DNA of 64,000 bases from Diploptera punctata (GCA_030220185.1 JASPKZ010007286.1:1426001-1490000), one strand, 5' to 3'. Numbered from the stretch's first letter, positions 1 to 10,275 are shown. The notes: generated by a model not told the origin, from the sequence alone. Made by a program: numbers and translations.

Positions 1-510
1 TGAGTACCAATAGTTCTATTAATGCAGTTTTTATCGTGTTTTCAAATATGTATTCGGAATTTCTCCATCACCCACAGTTTTTTTATTTCAATTTCAATTA
101 ATGAATTTAAATAATTATTTTTTTAATAAACGTTTTTTCGTCCATTTGTCCATTGTAAAATTAAACCAAATGAGCTAACTCAAATGGTTTCAGCTATGGA
201 AAAGAGATATGAAGGCAAATGGAATCCTAATATGCTGGCCGATTATTGTTGGACCATCAAGAGAGATGCTCCACAGGCGAAATACAGCAGAAAATCGTCA
301 TTTCTTACTTTCTAGTGAGTCCGAATGTTCGAATATTGTGTAGTTACGAATGTAGAAAACATTAAAGTGTTTGAAATTATAAATTCCTGTCTCTCGGAAA
401 CCTTGCGTGATGGAGTAAAACCGATATCATATTTGAATTCAGGAGAAAAAATACTATCAGAATCACATTTTTTTTTCTGAGAAAAAAAGTTTATTTTTTG
501 TTGCCCAGTG
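1..510 (+). mobile_element. DNA-1 transposon derivative, copy 1 (left end cut by window)
   Basis: A non-autonomous DNA transposon copy runs from the window edge to a terminal CAGTG at 506-510. It is nearly the same sequence as copies at 2334, 19214, 28986, 49669 and 61372. All carry the same AT-rich block, and five of the six keep the 3' end of an ORF (here 196-315); the copy at 49669 keeps a different coding piece. Complete copies begin CACTG or CACCG and end CAGTG, an imperfect inverted terminus. The superfamily is uncertain; CACT(A/G) ends with short duplications recall CACTA elements. Confidence 0.75.
196..315 (+). pseudogene. C-terminal remnant of the DNA-1 protein
   Basis: An open 39-codon stretch starts MEKRYEGKWNPNMLADYCW and ends SFLTF before TAG. 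The same peptide end is kept in copies at 2638-2757 (+) and 61567-61695 (-), so it is a conserved fragment rather than a chance ORF. I recognise the motif as the C-terminus of a transposon protein common in arthropod genomes, whose function is not established. No N-terminal part or catalytic domain is present in this copy, so it cannot be functional alone. Confidence 0.6.
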
Positions 511-1029
511 CAATCTTAACCTATCTTAAGTGAAAAAGGTTTATACATTTCGAATATTAAATAATAATAATATAGTGTGATCTGACTTCAGTACTGTGGG
601 AAATTCTTACACATAAAGAGCTCCGCAAAAAAAAAAAAAAAAAAAAGTCTGAAGAAGATACAATGTATTGAAACAGCTATTACGAATATTAAATAAAATA
701 AATAATTATGAAAATCATATAAAACTTTTATACTCGTAGCTTTATTCAGTAAATAAATAAAAACTTTGAGAACTGCTAGTCCAAATAAATGGAAATGACA
801 TGAGAGGGTAAGGGGAGGAGATGTAGAAGAAATACGCGTCCTTATATCAGGTTGACGAGGAACGAGATTCCATACCAAGTCCTTCCAACTAACAATGCGT
901 TAACATGGGAGTCATATCTAAACATGGTGCGATGACCTTGGCCTACCAGTTCACTCGCTCTAAATCAGCTCTAAATTATTAGAAGTTGTATTTCTGTTAT
1001 GTTCAACGCCATTTAAACAAATTTGCTGT
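511..1029. other. Unassigned AT-rich stretch
   Basis: No gene is supported. It contains an A-run at 629-646 and short low-complexity AT sequence. The possible reading frame on the minus strand (588-878) is rich in Phe/Leu/Ile without recognisable motifs and is treated as chance. Confidence 0.5.
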
Positions 1030-1265
1030 GGTTACCATAGGCCTACTCGCTACTGGTGTCGCGGCTTAAAACCAGGCCGGAGTCGATGGGTCTTTAAGAG
1101 AGTGAAACTCTTGAATATAGCTTTCTTCGGAAGGGGAAAAAAACCGTGGGCCCGTGTCCCAGATTTAAGGAACGTAAAAGAACCTCCAATCTGAAAAATA
1201 AATAAATAAAAGCGTCTGAGCTAAATTTGTCGGCCCTTTCATGTTCAGATTTGAATTGCGACCCT
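1030..1265 (+). mobile_element. SINE-D, diverged copy
   Basis: Matches the copies at 2041-2285 and 10735-10975: a tRNA-like head with a degenerate B box, then CCGGAGTCGATGG, a body with GAACGTAAAAGAACC and the conserved 3' block TCGGCCCTTTCA. The head carries the octamer TAGGCCTA at 1038-1045. RNA polymerase III origin is inferred from the better-preserved copies. Confidence 0.65.
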
Positions 1266-1667
1266 AAACCCTCGAATACTTGAAAATCATCGTTAAATAA
1301 TATATAAACTTCCAATAATCTACTTTCAGATTAAAATAAAATTTCGGAGCATTACATTGACACATTTCTGCACCTTTTATTTGTTTTAACCCTTAAATTC
1401 GTAATGTATCCTTTTGGATACATCAGTTGGTTCAATTAATTTGATATTTTGAATAAATCAGAAGAAAAATAACAAAAAGAAACCACTTAAATATGTGTCC
1501 AATTATGTAATATACTTAATTCCGTTTTCGCTGCGGTCCGCCACATTCAAATAACTAACAGAAGAAATTTGTGTTTTGTCAATTTAAGGGTTAACTTGCT
1601 ATGCTATCTCCCAAGCGCTGTAATATACAGTATTTATCTGTAGGCTTACCTTGAAATAATATAATAA
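1266..1667. other. Unassigned stretch
   Basis: AT-rich sequence without repeats I recognise. No long reading frame, tRNA-like box or terminal inverted repeat was seen. Confidence 0.4.
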
Positions 1668-1994
1668 TCCATCCATAGTAATTCTTCCCGAAGGCAGGTC
1701 CTTCACTGCAATCATAGCATTTTCAAGCTATGCTTGCAGCTTTACTAGGGAATTGTAGGTGTGGTAGCTTCCCGTTGTCCACACCGATGAAGGATGATGA
1801 TAATGATAAGGATGATGATGATAGCCATATGATTTCGGGGACCATTTGGGCCTTAAAATTTTCCTGACATTTTCTTACAGGTGAGGAAAAACCCCGATAA
1901 AAACCTCACCCAGAAAAACTGCCCCGACCGGGGATCGAACCCGGGCCCGCTACGTGACAAGGCAGCACGCTACCTCGAGACCACAGCGGTGGAC
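1668..1994 (-). mobile_element. SINE-A (head 1, tail 1)
   Basis: Full-length tRNA-derived SINE. On the minus strand the head holds an A-box-like TGGTCTCGAGGTAGCG and a B box GGGTTCGATCCCC, followed by the body with GTGAGGTTTTTATCGGGG and the tail ending TCCATCCATAG. It abuts an ATA microsatellite at 2002-2037 on its 5' side. Close copies lie at 5246, 13657, 22635, 48414 and 62596. Confidence 0.9.
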
Positions 1995-2040
1995 AAAATA
2001 ATAATAACGATAATAATAATAATAATAATAATAATAATTA

Positions 2041-2285
2041 ATCACAATCGGTTACTATGGGCTAGCGATTCTATGTTCCTTCTAGTTCCAAAGTTCGCCG
2101 GTTCGAATCAAGCCAGGGTCGATGGATTTTTTAAGGACGTGAAAATCCTGAGCATGGTTTCCTACGTAAGGGAAGTAAAGTCTTGTGTTTTAGATTTATG
2201 GTACGTAAAAGAAACTCGAACCTAAAGTAAGAGATCTCTGAGCAAGATTTTTCGGCCCTTTACAATTCATATTTGAATTGAGAAA
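2041..2285 (+). mobile_element. SINE-D
   Basis: tRNA-like head with GGTTCGAATC (B box) and CCAGGGTCGATGG, a body with AAGGACGTGAAAATCC and ACGTAAAAG, and the 3' block TTCGGCCCTTTACA. It is colinear with the copies at 1030-1265 and 10735-10975, which fixes its extent to within about 15 bases. Confidence 0.75.
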
Positions 2286-2333
2286 TCAGTTACTTGAGCT
2301 TTTAAAGATTCCCCAATAAATGAATTAGGCCTA

Positions 2334-2962
2334 CACCGGTCAACATGATTTTTGTCTCATGACTACCAATAGTTGTACTTAATGCAGTTTTTTTTATCGT
2401 GTTTTCAAATATATATTCGGAATTTCTCCATCACCCACTGTTTTTTATTTCAATTTAAATTAATGGGTTTAAATAATTATTTTTTTAATAAACTTTTTTC
2501 GTCCATTTGTCCATTGTAGTTTTTTTATTTCAATTTAAATTAATGGATTTAAATAATCATTTTTTAATGAACGTTTTTTCGTCCATTTGTCCATTGTAAA
2601 ATAAAACGGGGAACACTTTCATCAGGAGATTTCAGCTATGGAAAAGAGATATCAAGGCAAATGGAATCCTAATATGCTGGCCGATTATTTTTGGGCCATC
2701 AAGAGGGATGCTCCACAGGCGAAATATAGCAGAAAATCGACATTTCTTACTTTCTAGATGAGTCCGAACACTCGAATATTGTGTAGTTGCGAATGTAGAA
2801 AATATTAAAGTGTTTGAAATTATAAATGGCTGTCTCTCGGAAACCTTGCGTGATGGAGAAAAACCGATATCATATTTGAATTCAGGAGAAAAAATACTAT
2901 CAGAATTACATATGTTTCTTTCTGAGACAAAAAAAAAAACCTTTATTTTTTGTTGCTCAGTG
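2334..2962 (+). mobile_element. DNA-1 transposon derivative, copy 2
   Basis: Begins CACCGGTCAACATGA and ends TTGTTGCTCAGTG. The flanks are TTA on both sides if the hexamer GGCCTA at 2328-2333 is treated as a later insertion, giving a 3-bp TTA duplication. Contains a short internal duplication (two units near 2455-2600) and the C-terminal ORF remnant at 2638-2757. Confidence 0.8.
2638..2757 (+). pseudogene. C-terminal remnant of the DNA-1 protein
   Basis: Same 39-codon end as at 196-315, starting MEKRYQGKWNPNMLADYFW and stopping at TAG. The one clear change in the motif is Cys to Phe in DYCW. It is a fragment of a transposon ORF with no start or catalytic part. Confidence 0.6.
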
Positions 2963-3057
2963 TTATTAACTAGGCCTATCTTACTTCTGTAATCATGTAT
3001 GTTCGGAATCTGTAAGCTAGAGTAGGCCTATGCCTATAATATCTGTAAATAATAGTA

Positions 3058-3358
3058 AAGTAAAGTGATCCCACAACAGGCCCGGAGGCCCTTGGGGTAG
3101 TAGGAGGTTAAGGCTCCCACTTTTTCTACACAATCGGCACTTTATGTCAGCCGGGTTGTCAGCCCTCCGTGATGGCCGCCTTTACCCCCAGAACAAGCGT
3201 CTGGTACTCATTTACGTTAGAGGCTGAGTCGACCCCAGGGCCATGGTGCCGCCAGAGGGTTTGGGTCAGTTTAAAAATCCTGACCCCAACGGGACTTGAA
3301 CCCTCGACCCTCCGGCTTGTAGCTCAGTGCCTTAACCACTACACTACGGCGTGCCCCC
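3058..3358 (-). mobile_element. SINE-C with 17-bp target duplication
   Basis: tRNA-derived SINE in minus orientation: A-box-like GGTTAAGGCAC and B-box-like GGTTCAAGTCCCG read on the minus strand, then GACTCAGCCTCTAACG and the 3' end GTGGGATCACTTTA. It is flanked by ATCTGTAAATAATAGTAA (3041-3058) and ATCTGTAAATAATACTAA (3359-3376), a target-site duplication with one mismatch, which proves insertion as a unit. Confidence 0.92.
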
Positions 3359-3375
3359 ATCTGTAAATAATACTA

Positions 3376-3406
<31 letters not shown>

Positions 3407-3458
3407 TGGTATTTGAATGGATATGACACATACAGTATTATATAGTAGTTTGTTAGTT

Positions 3459-3755
3459 ACTTACTCACTGGCACTATAGTAGCGTAGTAGTTAAGGCACT
3501 GAGCTACAAGCCGGAGGGTCGAGGGTTCAAGTCCCGTTGGGGTCAGGATTTTTAAACTGTCCCAAACCCTCTGGCGGAACTATGGCCCTGGGGTCGACTC
3601 AGCCTCTAACGGAAATGAGTACCAGAAGCTTGTGCTGGGGTAAAGGCGGCCGTCACGCAGGGCTGACATAAAATGCCGATTGTCTAGAAAATGTGGGAGC
3701 CTTAACCTCCTACTACTTCAAGGGCCTCCGGGCCTGTTGTGGGATCACTTTACTA
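3459..3755 (+). mobile_element. SINE-C joined to a LINE-A 3' remnant
   Basis: Plus-strand SINE-C with A and B boxes (3477-3540) and the 3' end GGGATCACTTTA. Its first bases are preceded by CTTACTCACTGGCAC, the reverse complement of the LINE-A 3' end; GGCAC is common to both, so the joint lies in a 5-base microhomology. It is inverted relative to the SINE-C at 3058, about 100 bases away. Confidence 0.85.
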
Positions 3756-4358
3756 CTAGATAGATAGATAAATAGATAGATGGAAAGCTCTGCGGCCATC
3801 ACTTAAGTGTTGGCGGTGAGCGATCCATTTTGGTCCTCCTTAATAGGTAGAACCCCGGGTTCCTGTAAAATACATTAGCCCCGGTTTAAATTTTGAATTC
3901 AATTTTGAAGTTAATTAGCAGAGTGAAGTCGGAAGCGGGCCTTTTGGGGTTCTATTCCAGCATTTGCTCTTTGGATTGTGGGAAACCGCTTAAAACCTCA
4001 ATCGGAATAGTCGATCACGCGGGATCTTGCCAAGTTTGGCTTTCGGATGACTCTATATTGGGAGGGCATCCAGGCTTCTCTTTATTTAAATATAATGTGC
4101 GTACATTTCAGATTATTACAATTAATCATACAATTATGGTAACGTGCATTTTTTATTTTATTTTTTTGTGTTCTTCAGTTGTTGCTGTTCTATCTGTAGT
4201 TGTCAGGTGATGTCAGTTTCTCTGGAACTGGTGGGATGAACCTGTAGCAGTAAGATTAGTTATTAGTTTTTAATTTGTTGTGTTAATATATTTTATTAAT
4301 GTACATTATATGCTAATTTTGTAATTGTAATTGAATAATTGTGTAATGTGTATCTGTA

Positions 4359-4365
<7 letters not shown>
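3756..4365. other. Unassigned stretch with short GATA repeat
   Basis: Starts with a (GATA)n run at about 3757-3781. The rest is unassigned. A 105-codon frame at 3893-4210 shows no domain I recognise and ends in a hydrophobic AT-rich part; I do not support it as a gene. Confidence 0.4.
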
Positions 4366-4396
<31 letters not shown>

Positions 4397-4404
4397 CGTG
4401 CGTG
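4366..4404. repeat. (GT)n microsatellite
   Basis: Roughly 20 GT units passing into GTGC units. Short reading frames rich in Val/Cys across it are repeat artefacts. Confidence 0.95.
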
Positions 4405-5051
4405 CCCGCCCTATCAGCTTTCACCGGTCAAGTGTTGTCCAGGATCCATTTTGGACGCTTGTGTTTGCTGTTGGCTGTTTCATAGGTTCCCAACGATGCC
4501 ACGAGTGGATTATCATGGCCTTCACATGTATTATAAAATTTACTATAAAACGCGGAGATTGGTGGCGGCGCGGAGATAATTATGTTCTCTACTCGTATTA
4601 TCTCTATCCTGAGATAATGTTTACCAACCTTTCCTTTTATAATTTACCTCCCTCAAATAGTGGTATATCATATCCTCACATCTCGTTCTTGGCCTGCCTA
4701 CTGGGCATTTTCCATCTGGTTTTCCACAATTTCCATAGTTTTTGTAACTAAATTAATTAATTTTAGGACGAAAAACGAAAATTCCAGAGCTTACAACGCT
4801 GATTGTTTTGGATGTTTATTGTATTCGGTTACATTTTTAAATACCGGTATTTTATTGAACACACAGATACCGTTATATCCAGAATCACGACAGCAAGGTC
4901 ATAATCATTCAATGCAGTGAAATAAAAAGTGCGACTTTCCTGAAATTTCAACCTTTCTTTCTATTTTTATTTCAATTTTATTTTGAGATTCTTGGACATT
5001 TTTACATATTTATTTCTATGGTGTAAAGGGTTTTTGGTTGTATCTAGAGTA

Positions 5052-5053
<2 letters not shown>
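4405..5053. other. Unassigned stretch
   Basis: No transposon terminus or gene recognised. Near 4580-4700 there is weak similarity to the LINE-A 3' region (CTACTCGTATTATC..., GGTATATCAT..., TCTCGTTCTTGGCCTGCCTACTG), suggesting an old minus-strand LINE-A remnant at about 4575-4740. Confidence 0.4.

Positions 5054-5136
<83 letters not shown>
5054..5136. repeat. (TC)n(AC)n compound microsatellite
   Basis: About 58 bases of TC repeats followed directly by about 25 bases of AC repeats. Confidence 0.97.
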
Positions 5137-5137
<1 letters not shown>

Positions 5138-5245
5138 AAATACCTTTATCGAATTTTATGCACTTCTATGATGATCGCTAAATTCCTAGGGCTGTTGATC
5201 AGCAGGTTAAATAAACAAATAAAATACATTATTATTATTATTATT

Positions 5246-5561
5246 GTCCACCGCTGTGGTCTCGACGTAGCGTGCTGCCTTGTCACGCAGCGGGCCCGGG
5301 TTCGATCCCCGGTCGGGGCAGATTTTCTGGGTGAGGTTTTTTATCGGGGTTTTTCCTCACCTGTAAGACAAATGTCAGGAAAACTTTAAGGCCCAAACGG
5401 TCCCCGAAATCATATGGCCACCATCATCATTATTATCATCATCCTACGCCGGTGTGGGAAGCTATCACACATACAATTCCCTAGTAAAGCTGCAAGCATA
5501 GCATGAGAATGCTGTGATTGCAGTGAAGGACCTGCCTTCGGGCAGAATTACTATGGATGGA
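5246..5561 (+). mobile_element. SINE-A (head 1, tail 1)
   Basis: Complete SINE-A with head GTCCACCGCTGTGGTCTCG, B box GGGTTCGATCCCC, and tail ending ACTATGGATGGA. It sits after an ATT repeat and 30 bases before the LINE-D fragment at 5590. Confidence 0.9.
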
Positions 5562-5589
5562 TTGAATAAAACTAGAAAATAAACTATTT

Positions 5590-5968
5590 TAAAATTTTAC
5601 AAAGTATTGGCATGAAACCTGGACATTAACAAAGGCAGATAGTAAACAAATAGAGGCTGCAGAAATGAAGATGTTGAGAGCAATAGCAGGATACCAAAGG
5701 ACCGATAAAAAGAAAAACGAAGATATAAGAACAGAACTTAATATATTTAATCTCTGTGAAAGAATAAAATACTATCGAAATGCTTACCTTCAGCACGTAT
5801 TACGAATGAATGAACATCGCATGCCAAGAAGAATGTATAATTATAAACCAAAAGGGAGAAGATTGTTGGGAAGACCATTGAAGAGATGGAAGGACCAATT
5901 CGATCTATAATGAGATCGGAACAGGCCATTGGGCTTAATCCTTGTTGTTGATGATGATGATGATTATT
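5590..5968 (+). pseudogene. LINE-D C-terminal fragment
   Basis: Encodes the end of a non-LTR retrotransposon ORF2: ETWTLTKADSKQIEAAEMKM, then an RTDKKKNEDIRTELNIF block and the basic NYKPKGRRLLGRPLKRWKDQF ending, as in LINE-D at 16905. The frame is open from about 5614 to 5910. A deletion removes sequence between KFYK-like and YWHETWTL-like parts near 5605-5615. The 3' UTR ends in a (GAT)n run at 5949-5966. The copy lacks the RT and endonuclease domains. Confidence 0.8.
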
Positions 5969-5984
5969 ATTTTATGTTAAAATT

Positions 5985-6078
5985 ACGATTCTCTTCCGCA
6001 AATATTTATCATAAGTAATGCCACGAGTGATTTTCAATTTATCTAGAGAATTTGGAAATCAAGAGTGGCATTTGTTAG
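5985..6078. repeat. Hairpin-forming sequence next to DNA-2
   Basis: Contains TAATGCCACGAGTGATTT and later AATCAAGAGTGGCATTTG, an imperfect inverted repeat. Longer versions lie at 25735-25807 and 42845-42954, each directly beside a DNA-2 terminus, so it is either an outer part of DNA-2 or a separate foldback. Confidence 0.6.
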
Positions 6079-6721
6079 GACTATTTAACGAATAAAATTA
6101 AGCTGTTTACTCACAAATCATTATTTAACTATAGTTATTTTAAAATATTTATATATTTAATGTAAACGGCGATGTTTGAAAACAAATGAGAAGCGATAGG
6201 TACGCTTCATCTGCTTCTTTTGTTTATCACTGCAACCAGATCATACTATTTATTGCCAAAGGAACGCAATATTGTAAGAATGCTCTCTAGTGGAGAAAAA
6301 ATGAAACACATCAAACTGTATATTAATTCATTTCTGATGTCGTATGATGTAAATATGACAATTATATTTTTCTGGATTGTTACCTGGGAAAAAATACATT
6401 TAAGAAAGTGCAAACAGTGGTTTCTTTTTTTGGTGGTATAATCAATTGCTACAAATGTTTTTATATTAACTCCCGCATGCGGCATGTGTTGACATTCATG
6501 CACTATATATACAATCTGGTAGCCGTATTTCTTATGGGCTCAGTCACTGCAAAATAATGGTCAGACCTGTTCAGAATATTAAAAAGGAGGAGCTTTCTTT
6601 AATATGGTAATTATAACACTGATAAATATTTCGTGAAACACGACTCTGATTGGTTGTAAAACAGAAATCATTGAAACGTGATTGGCCATTGAGTCCCATT
6701 TGGGGCATGAGTTAAATAGTC
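6079..6721 (+). mobile_element. DNA-2 non-autonomous element
   Basis: A 643-base element with exact 11-base inverted termini GACTATTTAAC and GTTAAATAGTC. Copies lie at 25808-26444 (-), 26499-27541 (+, interrupted) and 42955-45024 (+, interrupted). No transposase is encoded. Conserved internal marks are GGCGATGTTTGAAAAC and GCAACCAGATCATA. The flanks do not give a clean target duplication. Confidence 0.75.
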
Positions 6722-6923
6722 AGTGTTACTAATTTTTTAAGAGGAAAATAAATTTATCGTTCAAAGTGAGCGTATAAATTTATATAAAAAGTCGCATTTT
6801 TTCAATAATATCTGTAACTTGAACATGATTCACACTCAAAAATCAAAAGACTAAACATTTTACTTTTTAATGTCAAACATTTAACTTTATGAAATAATTA
6901 TATTGCAGGCTATAATTTTTTGA

Positions 6924-7300
6924 GTCCGCCGCTGTGATCTCGAGGTAGCTTGTTGCCTTGTCACACAGTGGGCCCGGGTTCGATCCCCAGTCGAGACAGT
7001 TTCCTGGGTGAGGTTTTATCGGGGTTTTTCCTCACCTGTAAGACAAATGCCAGGAAACGTTAAGGCCCAAACGGCCCCCGAACATCATATGACCATCGCA
7101 ATCATCACCATTCATATTCATCTTAGGTTAAGCTTAAGATTAAGGACTCTCCTGATGCACCACTATCATTACCCATCATATCATCGGGGCTACATAACCC
7201 CGCCTTCCAGGCGCCCCAACCTCAGAAGTGAGTTACAATTACTCCTATGCCAGGAGAGAACACCAGAAATGTCCAAAAAGACAAACCTGGGGCATTAAAA
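6924..7300 (+). mobile_element. SINE-A2 (head 1, tail 2)
   Basis: Same tRNA-like head as SINE-A (GTCCGCCGCTGTGATCTCG, B box GGGTTCGATCCCC) but a different 3' half: CTTAGGTTAAGCTTAAG, CTCTCCTGATGCACCAC, CCTTCCAGGCGCCCC and CCAGGAGAGAACACC, ending GGGGCATTAAAA. The switch falls after the conserved CCCGAACATCATATG block. Confidence 0.88.
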
Positions 7301-7392
7301 AATATTTGAAATACTACTTTTTACGTATGCTAATATTGCATTAACATCGTCAGGACGGTAAAAGCATTTCAAATTTAAAAGGCAATTTATAA

Positions 7393-7701
7393 CTTTTTTA
7401 TCAATGCCTCCCAGTTTTCGTTATGAAATTTCTGGCATTCTCTCCTGGCACTGGCGGAATTGTAACTCACTTCCTAAGTCGGGGCGCCTGGAAGGCGGAG
7501 TTACGTTACCGGATGATATGGTAGGAGATGAGTGATAATGAAGCACCAGGAGGGTTCTTAAACCTAAACTTAATCTAAATCCAGAAAAAGAGAGGTCATA
7601 GGAATAATTTCATTAAAAAAAAATGTGGCCTGATCGGGAATCAAACCCGGGACCCCAAGAATTTTAGTCAGAAGTTCTAACCACTAGCCCATGAAGCTGG
7701 T
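7393..7701 (-). mobile_element. SINE-B (head 2, tail 2)
   Basis: Minus-strand SINE with a second tRNA-like head (GCTTCATGGGCTAGTGGTT as A-box region, GGGTTTGATTCCC as B box) joined to the same tail as SINE-A2. It is flanked by AATTTATAA at 7384-7392 and 7702-7710, a 9-base target duplication. Confidence 0.88.
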
Positions 7702-7710
7702 AATTTATAA

Positions 7711-8067
7711 TATTTAGTTATTCGTATAAGCTACATACCTCATATAATCGTGATTAAGAAGTTGCTTTTCAAATTCCTGCTTTTTCGTTTTAAACATTCT
7801 GCGCGAAGATTGCGATTTCTGAAAAATTATTTCAATATACAGTGGACTATAGATGTATTCTGTCAACCAAAATAAGTGGAACGGATTATATTATTAATTT
7901 TGCTTTTGAACAATATGTATTTATTTAAATAATCATAATTATATGGGCTCCCAATAGGCCGTCTTTTGTTACGTTTGTCATGTTTTCTTAGAAATTAATA
8001 GATTTTATTATGACAATTTTATGAAATAGCGATTATCGATTATTAATTAAATGCGTCTTGATAATGA
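7711..8067. other. Unassigned stretch
   Basis: AT-rich, no recognised repeat terminus or frame. Confidence 0.4.
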
Positions 8068-8203
8068 AATTCAAACCCAGCATTTGTGTTGGCTATGAAG
8101 AACCTGAAAAAAGGGCAATTTGATACCTGATTTGAACCCGGGATCCCCTGAATATGAATTTCGAACATTATCGCACGAGCTAACTTGCTCGGTTCAAATG
8201 ACT
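8068..8203 (-). mobile_element. SINE-M, short tRNA-headed repeat
   Basis: Shares its whole length with 57009-57140: CAGCATTTG near one end, then a B-box-like block (TTTGAACCCGGGA, minus-strand TCCCGGGTTCAAA) and CGAGCTAACTTGCTCGGTT as the tRNA-like 5' part on the minus strand. Two colinear copies in one window support a repeat family. Confidence 0.6.
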
Positions 8204-8376
8204 TGTGCAGATGCAACTGATAATAAAAATTAAAGCATTGTCAAATTATATTAGACCGTTGTAATTCATTTCCAGTCCAATATTTCAGTGGTCGTTGGTG
8301 GATTGAAAATGTGGGGGAGGAGCTATCAGTGACAGAGGTTAGCAGATATGTAATACAGAACATTTATATGCATTAC

Positions 8377-9286
8377 CCATCGTTGTATCCCATCTATGCC
8401 TTTTTGCAATTCTTCTTTGTTTTCTGCCCCAATGGCCATGTCGTCCGCATACATGGAAAATGAGTTCAAGATAAACAGCAACAAGACCGTACAAATGGTT
8501 TTCAAGAAAGGAGGAAGAACAGCGGCAAGTGATAATCTAAAACTAGGAGAAGAACCGATAAGAATGGTCAACAAATTCAGATATTTAGGCATAACACTGC
8601 AGCCAACAACAAAGTCTTTCAGCGCACATGTGCAGGAGAGAGCAGCAGCAGCAGCTATAAGAGCTATGTGCAGTATCAAAGACATCACATCGTTAAAATT
8701 AGTCACAGCCATGAAATTATTCGCATCAGTGATCACCCCGATCGTCACCTACGGGATAGAACTGATATGGGAGAAAACTATCGACCAGCGATTTGGAGAG
8801 GTTAGAAAAAGTAAAACCAAGATTCATCAAAAAGGCATTAGGTGCAAGCAAATACACACCAATAGAATGGCCTATATGCTAGCCAGAGAAACCTTCTTCC
8901 TAGAGGACCTGAGGCAAAGGATACTACTGCCAGCAACGGAGCCATATAAGAAAGTCATCGAAAAAAAGAAACAGAGAGAAAAAGAGATCGACGAAGATTT
9001 CTACGCCTCAGATGCCATGGTAAACAGAGAGTGGACTGGAAGTAACCAACCACAAAGGCACAGAATCATAGGTTTAGCAACACACGGATATCATCACAAA
9101 ATGTGCAAAAATACAAAATTCCACCAACCGAGTGATTCGTGTGAATGCAAGATATGCGACCAAAAGTGTGAGCGATACCATTACAAACAATGCAGAATAT
9201 GGACAGGATCACTGAACGAACTCATAAAAGACAAATCATAAACTTATAACTTAATGCTCTTTCGAGTGCCTCTTACCAATTTATTA
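8377..9286 (+). pseudogene. LINE-E, 5'-inverted non-LTR retrotransposon copy
   Basis: The plus strand from about 8453 to 9241 is open and encodes the C-terminal half of a LINE ORF2: ENEFKINSNKTVQMVFKKGG, NKFRYLGITLQPTTKSF, LFASVITPIVTYGIELIW, an LARETFFLEDLRQRILLPAT block and a Cys/His cluster CKICDQKCERYHYKQC. The 77 bases just upstream (8377-8453) encode the adjoining RT active-site region, YADDMAIGAENKEELQKG, on the minus strand. The insertion is flanked by TTATATGCATTAC at 8364-8376 and 9287-9299. An inverted 5' end inside a single target duplication is the signature of twin priming. The 5' two-thirds of the element are absent. Confidence 0.93.
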
Positions 9287-9403
9287 TTATATGCATTACA
9301 ATTAATTAAGGCGTCTAGAAGCCAGAAGCTGCTAGTTTATTGATGATGTATTGTTAAACAATAGCGACCACCACGCACACTCTAGTGATTTGTAAATAAA
9401 GTA

Positions 9404-9673
9404 AAAGTGATCGCACTACAGGCCGCAGGAGGCCCTTGAGACAGTAGGAAGTTTTTCTGAACAATCGGCATTTGATGTCAGCCGGGTTGTCAGTCCTGCG
9501 TGACGGCCGCCTTTACCCCCAGGTACTCATTTCCGTTAGAGGCTGAGTTGGCCCTAGGACCATAGTTCCGCCAGAAGGTTTAGGTCAGTTTAAAAATCCT
9601 GACCCCACTGGGACTAGAACGCTCGACCTTCTGGCTTTTAGCGCAGGGCCTTAACCACAACGCTACGGCGTGC
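9404..9673 (-). mobile_element. SINE-C inside LINE-A
   Basis: Minus-strand SINE-C, somewhat degenerate (B-box region GTTCTAGTCCCAG on the minus strand). The flanks CTCTAGTGA at 9380-9388 and 9673-9681 match one position of LINE-A, so the SINE entered that LINE copy. Confidence 0.82.
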
Positions 9674-9971
9674 TCTAGTGAGTAATACTAAGAAATTGAA
9701 ACTAGAAGTAAACATCAATAAAACAAAATATAATGGTCACGCATACAATTACATTACAGGCCCTATAATGGAAATGGACAGTTAATGATAAGTGAGGGGG
9801 AATCTTGAAGAAGTGGCCTAATTCAAATACCTAGGAACAATAGTTGCAAACAGGAATGAGGTACACAAAGAAATTAAACATAGACTCAATTTTGAAAATG
9901 TATGCCATTCAACATTACAGGGACTCTTGTCGTCCCAAGTTCTCTAAAAAAAATGTTAAACTCAAAATATA

Positions 9972-10275
9972 TTTTTTTTCTAATGCCACCAGGTTGTCTT
10001 TTATGACATTTCTGGCTTTCTCCCCTGGCATTGGCAAAATTATAATCCATTTCTTAGGTTGGGGCACCTGGAAGGCGGAGTTACGTTACCCTGACGGTGT
10101 GATGGGCGATAAATGATAATGAAGCGCCAGGAGAGTTCTTAACCTAAATTCCAGACCATGGGAAACCACAGGAATAATTCTTTTTAAGGAAAAATTCCTA
10201 TGGTTTGACTGGGAATCGAACCCGGGACATCATGAACAGTAGCCAGGAACGCTGGCCACTAGCCCATGAGACTGG
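9972..10275 (-). mobile_element. SINE-B inside LINE-A, with target duplication
   Basis: Head 2 plus tail 2, minus strand (B-box region GGGTTCGATTCCC). It is flanked by TAAACTCAAAATATA (9957-9971) and TAAACTGAAAATATA (10276-10290), a 15-base duplication with one mismatch that also matches the uninterrupted LINE-A sequence at 51911. Confidence 0.92.

Noticed and set aside
4331..4751. Two Cys/Val-rich frames
   Set aside because: They are translations of a GT microsatellite and adjacent unconstrained sequence.
5270..5310. tRNA-like A and B boxes as a possible tRNA gene
   Set aside because: Boxes lie in the SINE-A head; no cloverleaf with acceptor stem closes, and the same sequence recurs with SINE bodies attached.
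8326..8748. 140-codon minus-strand frame as a gene
   Set aside because: Only its last part (active-site YADD segment, 8377-8453) is real coding, the inverted 5' piece of LINE-E; the rest is antisense of the same LINE.
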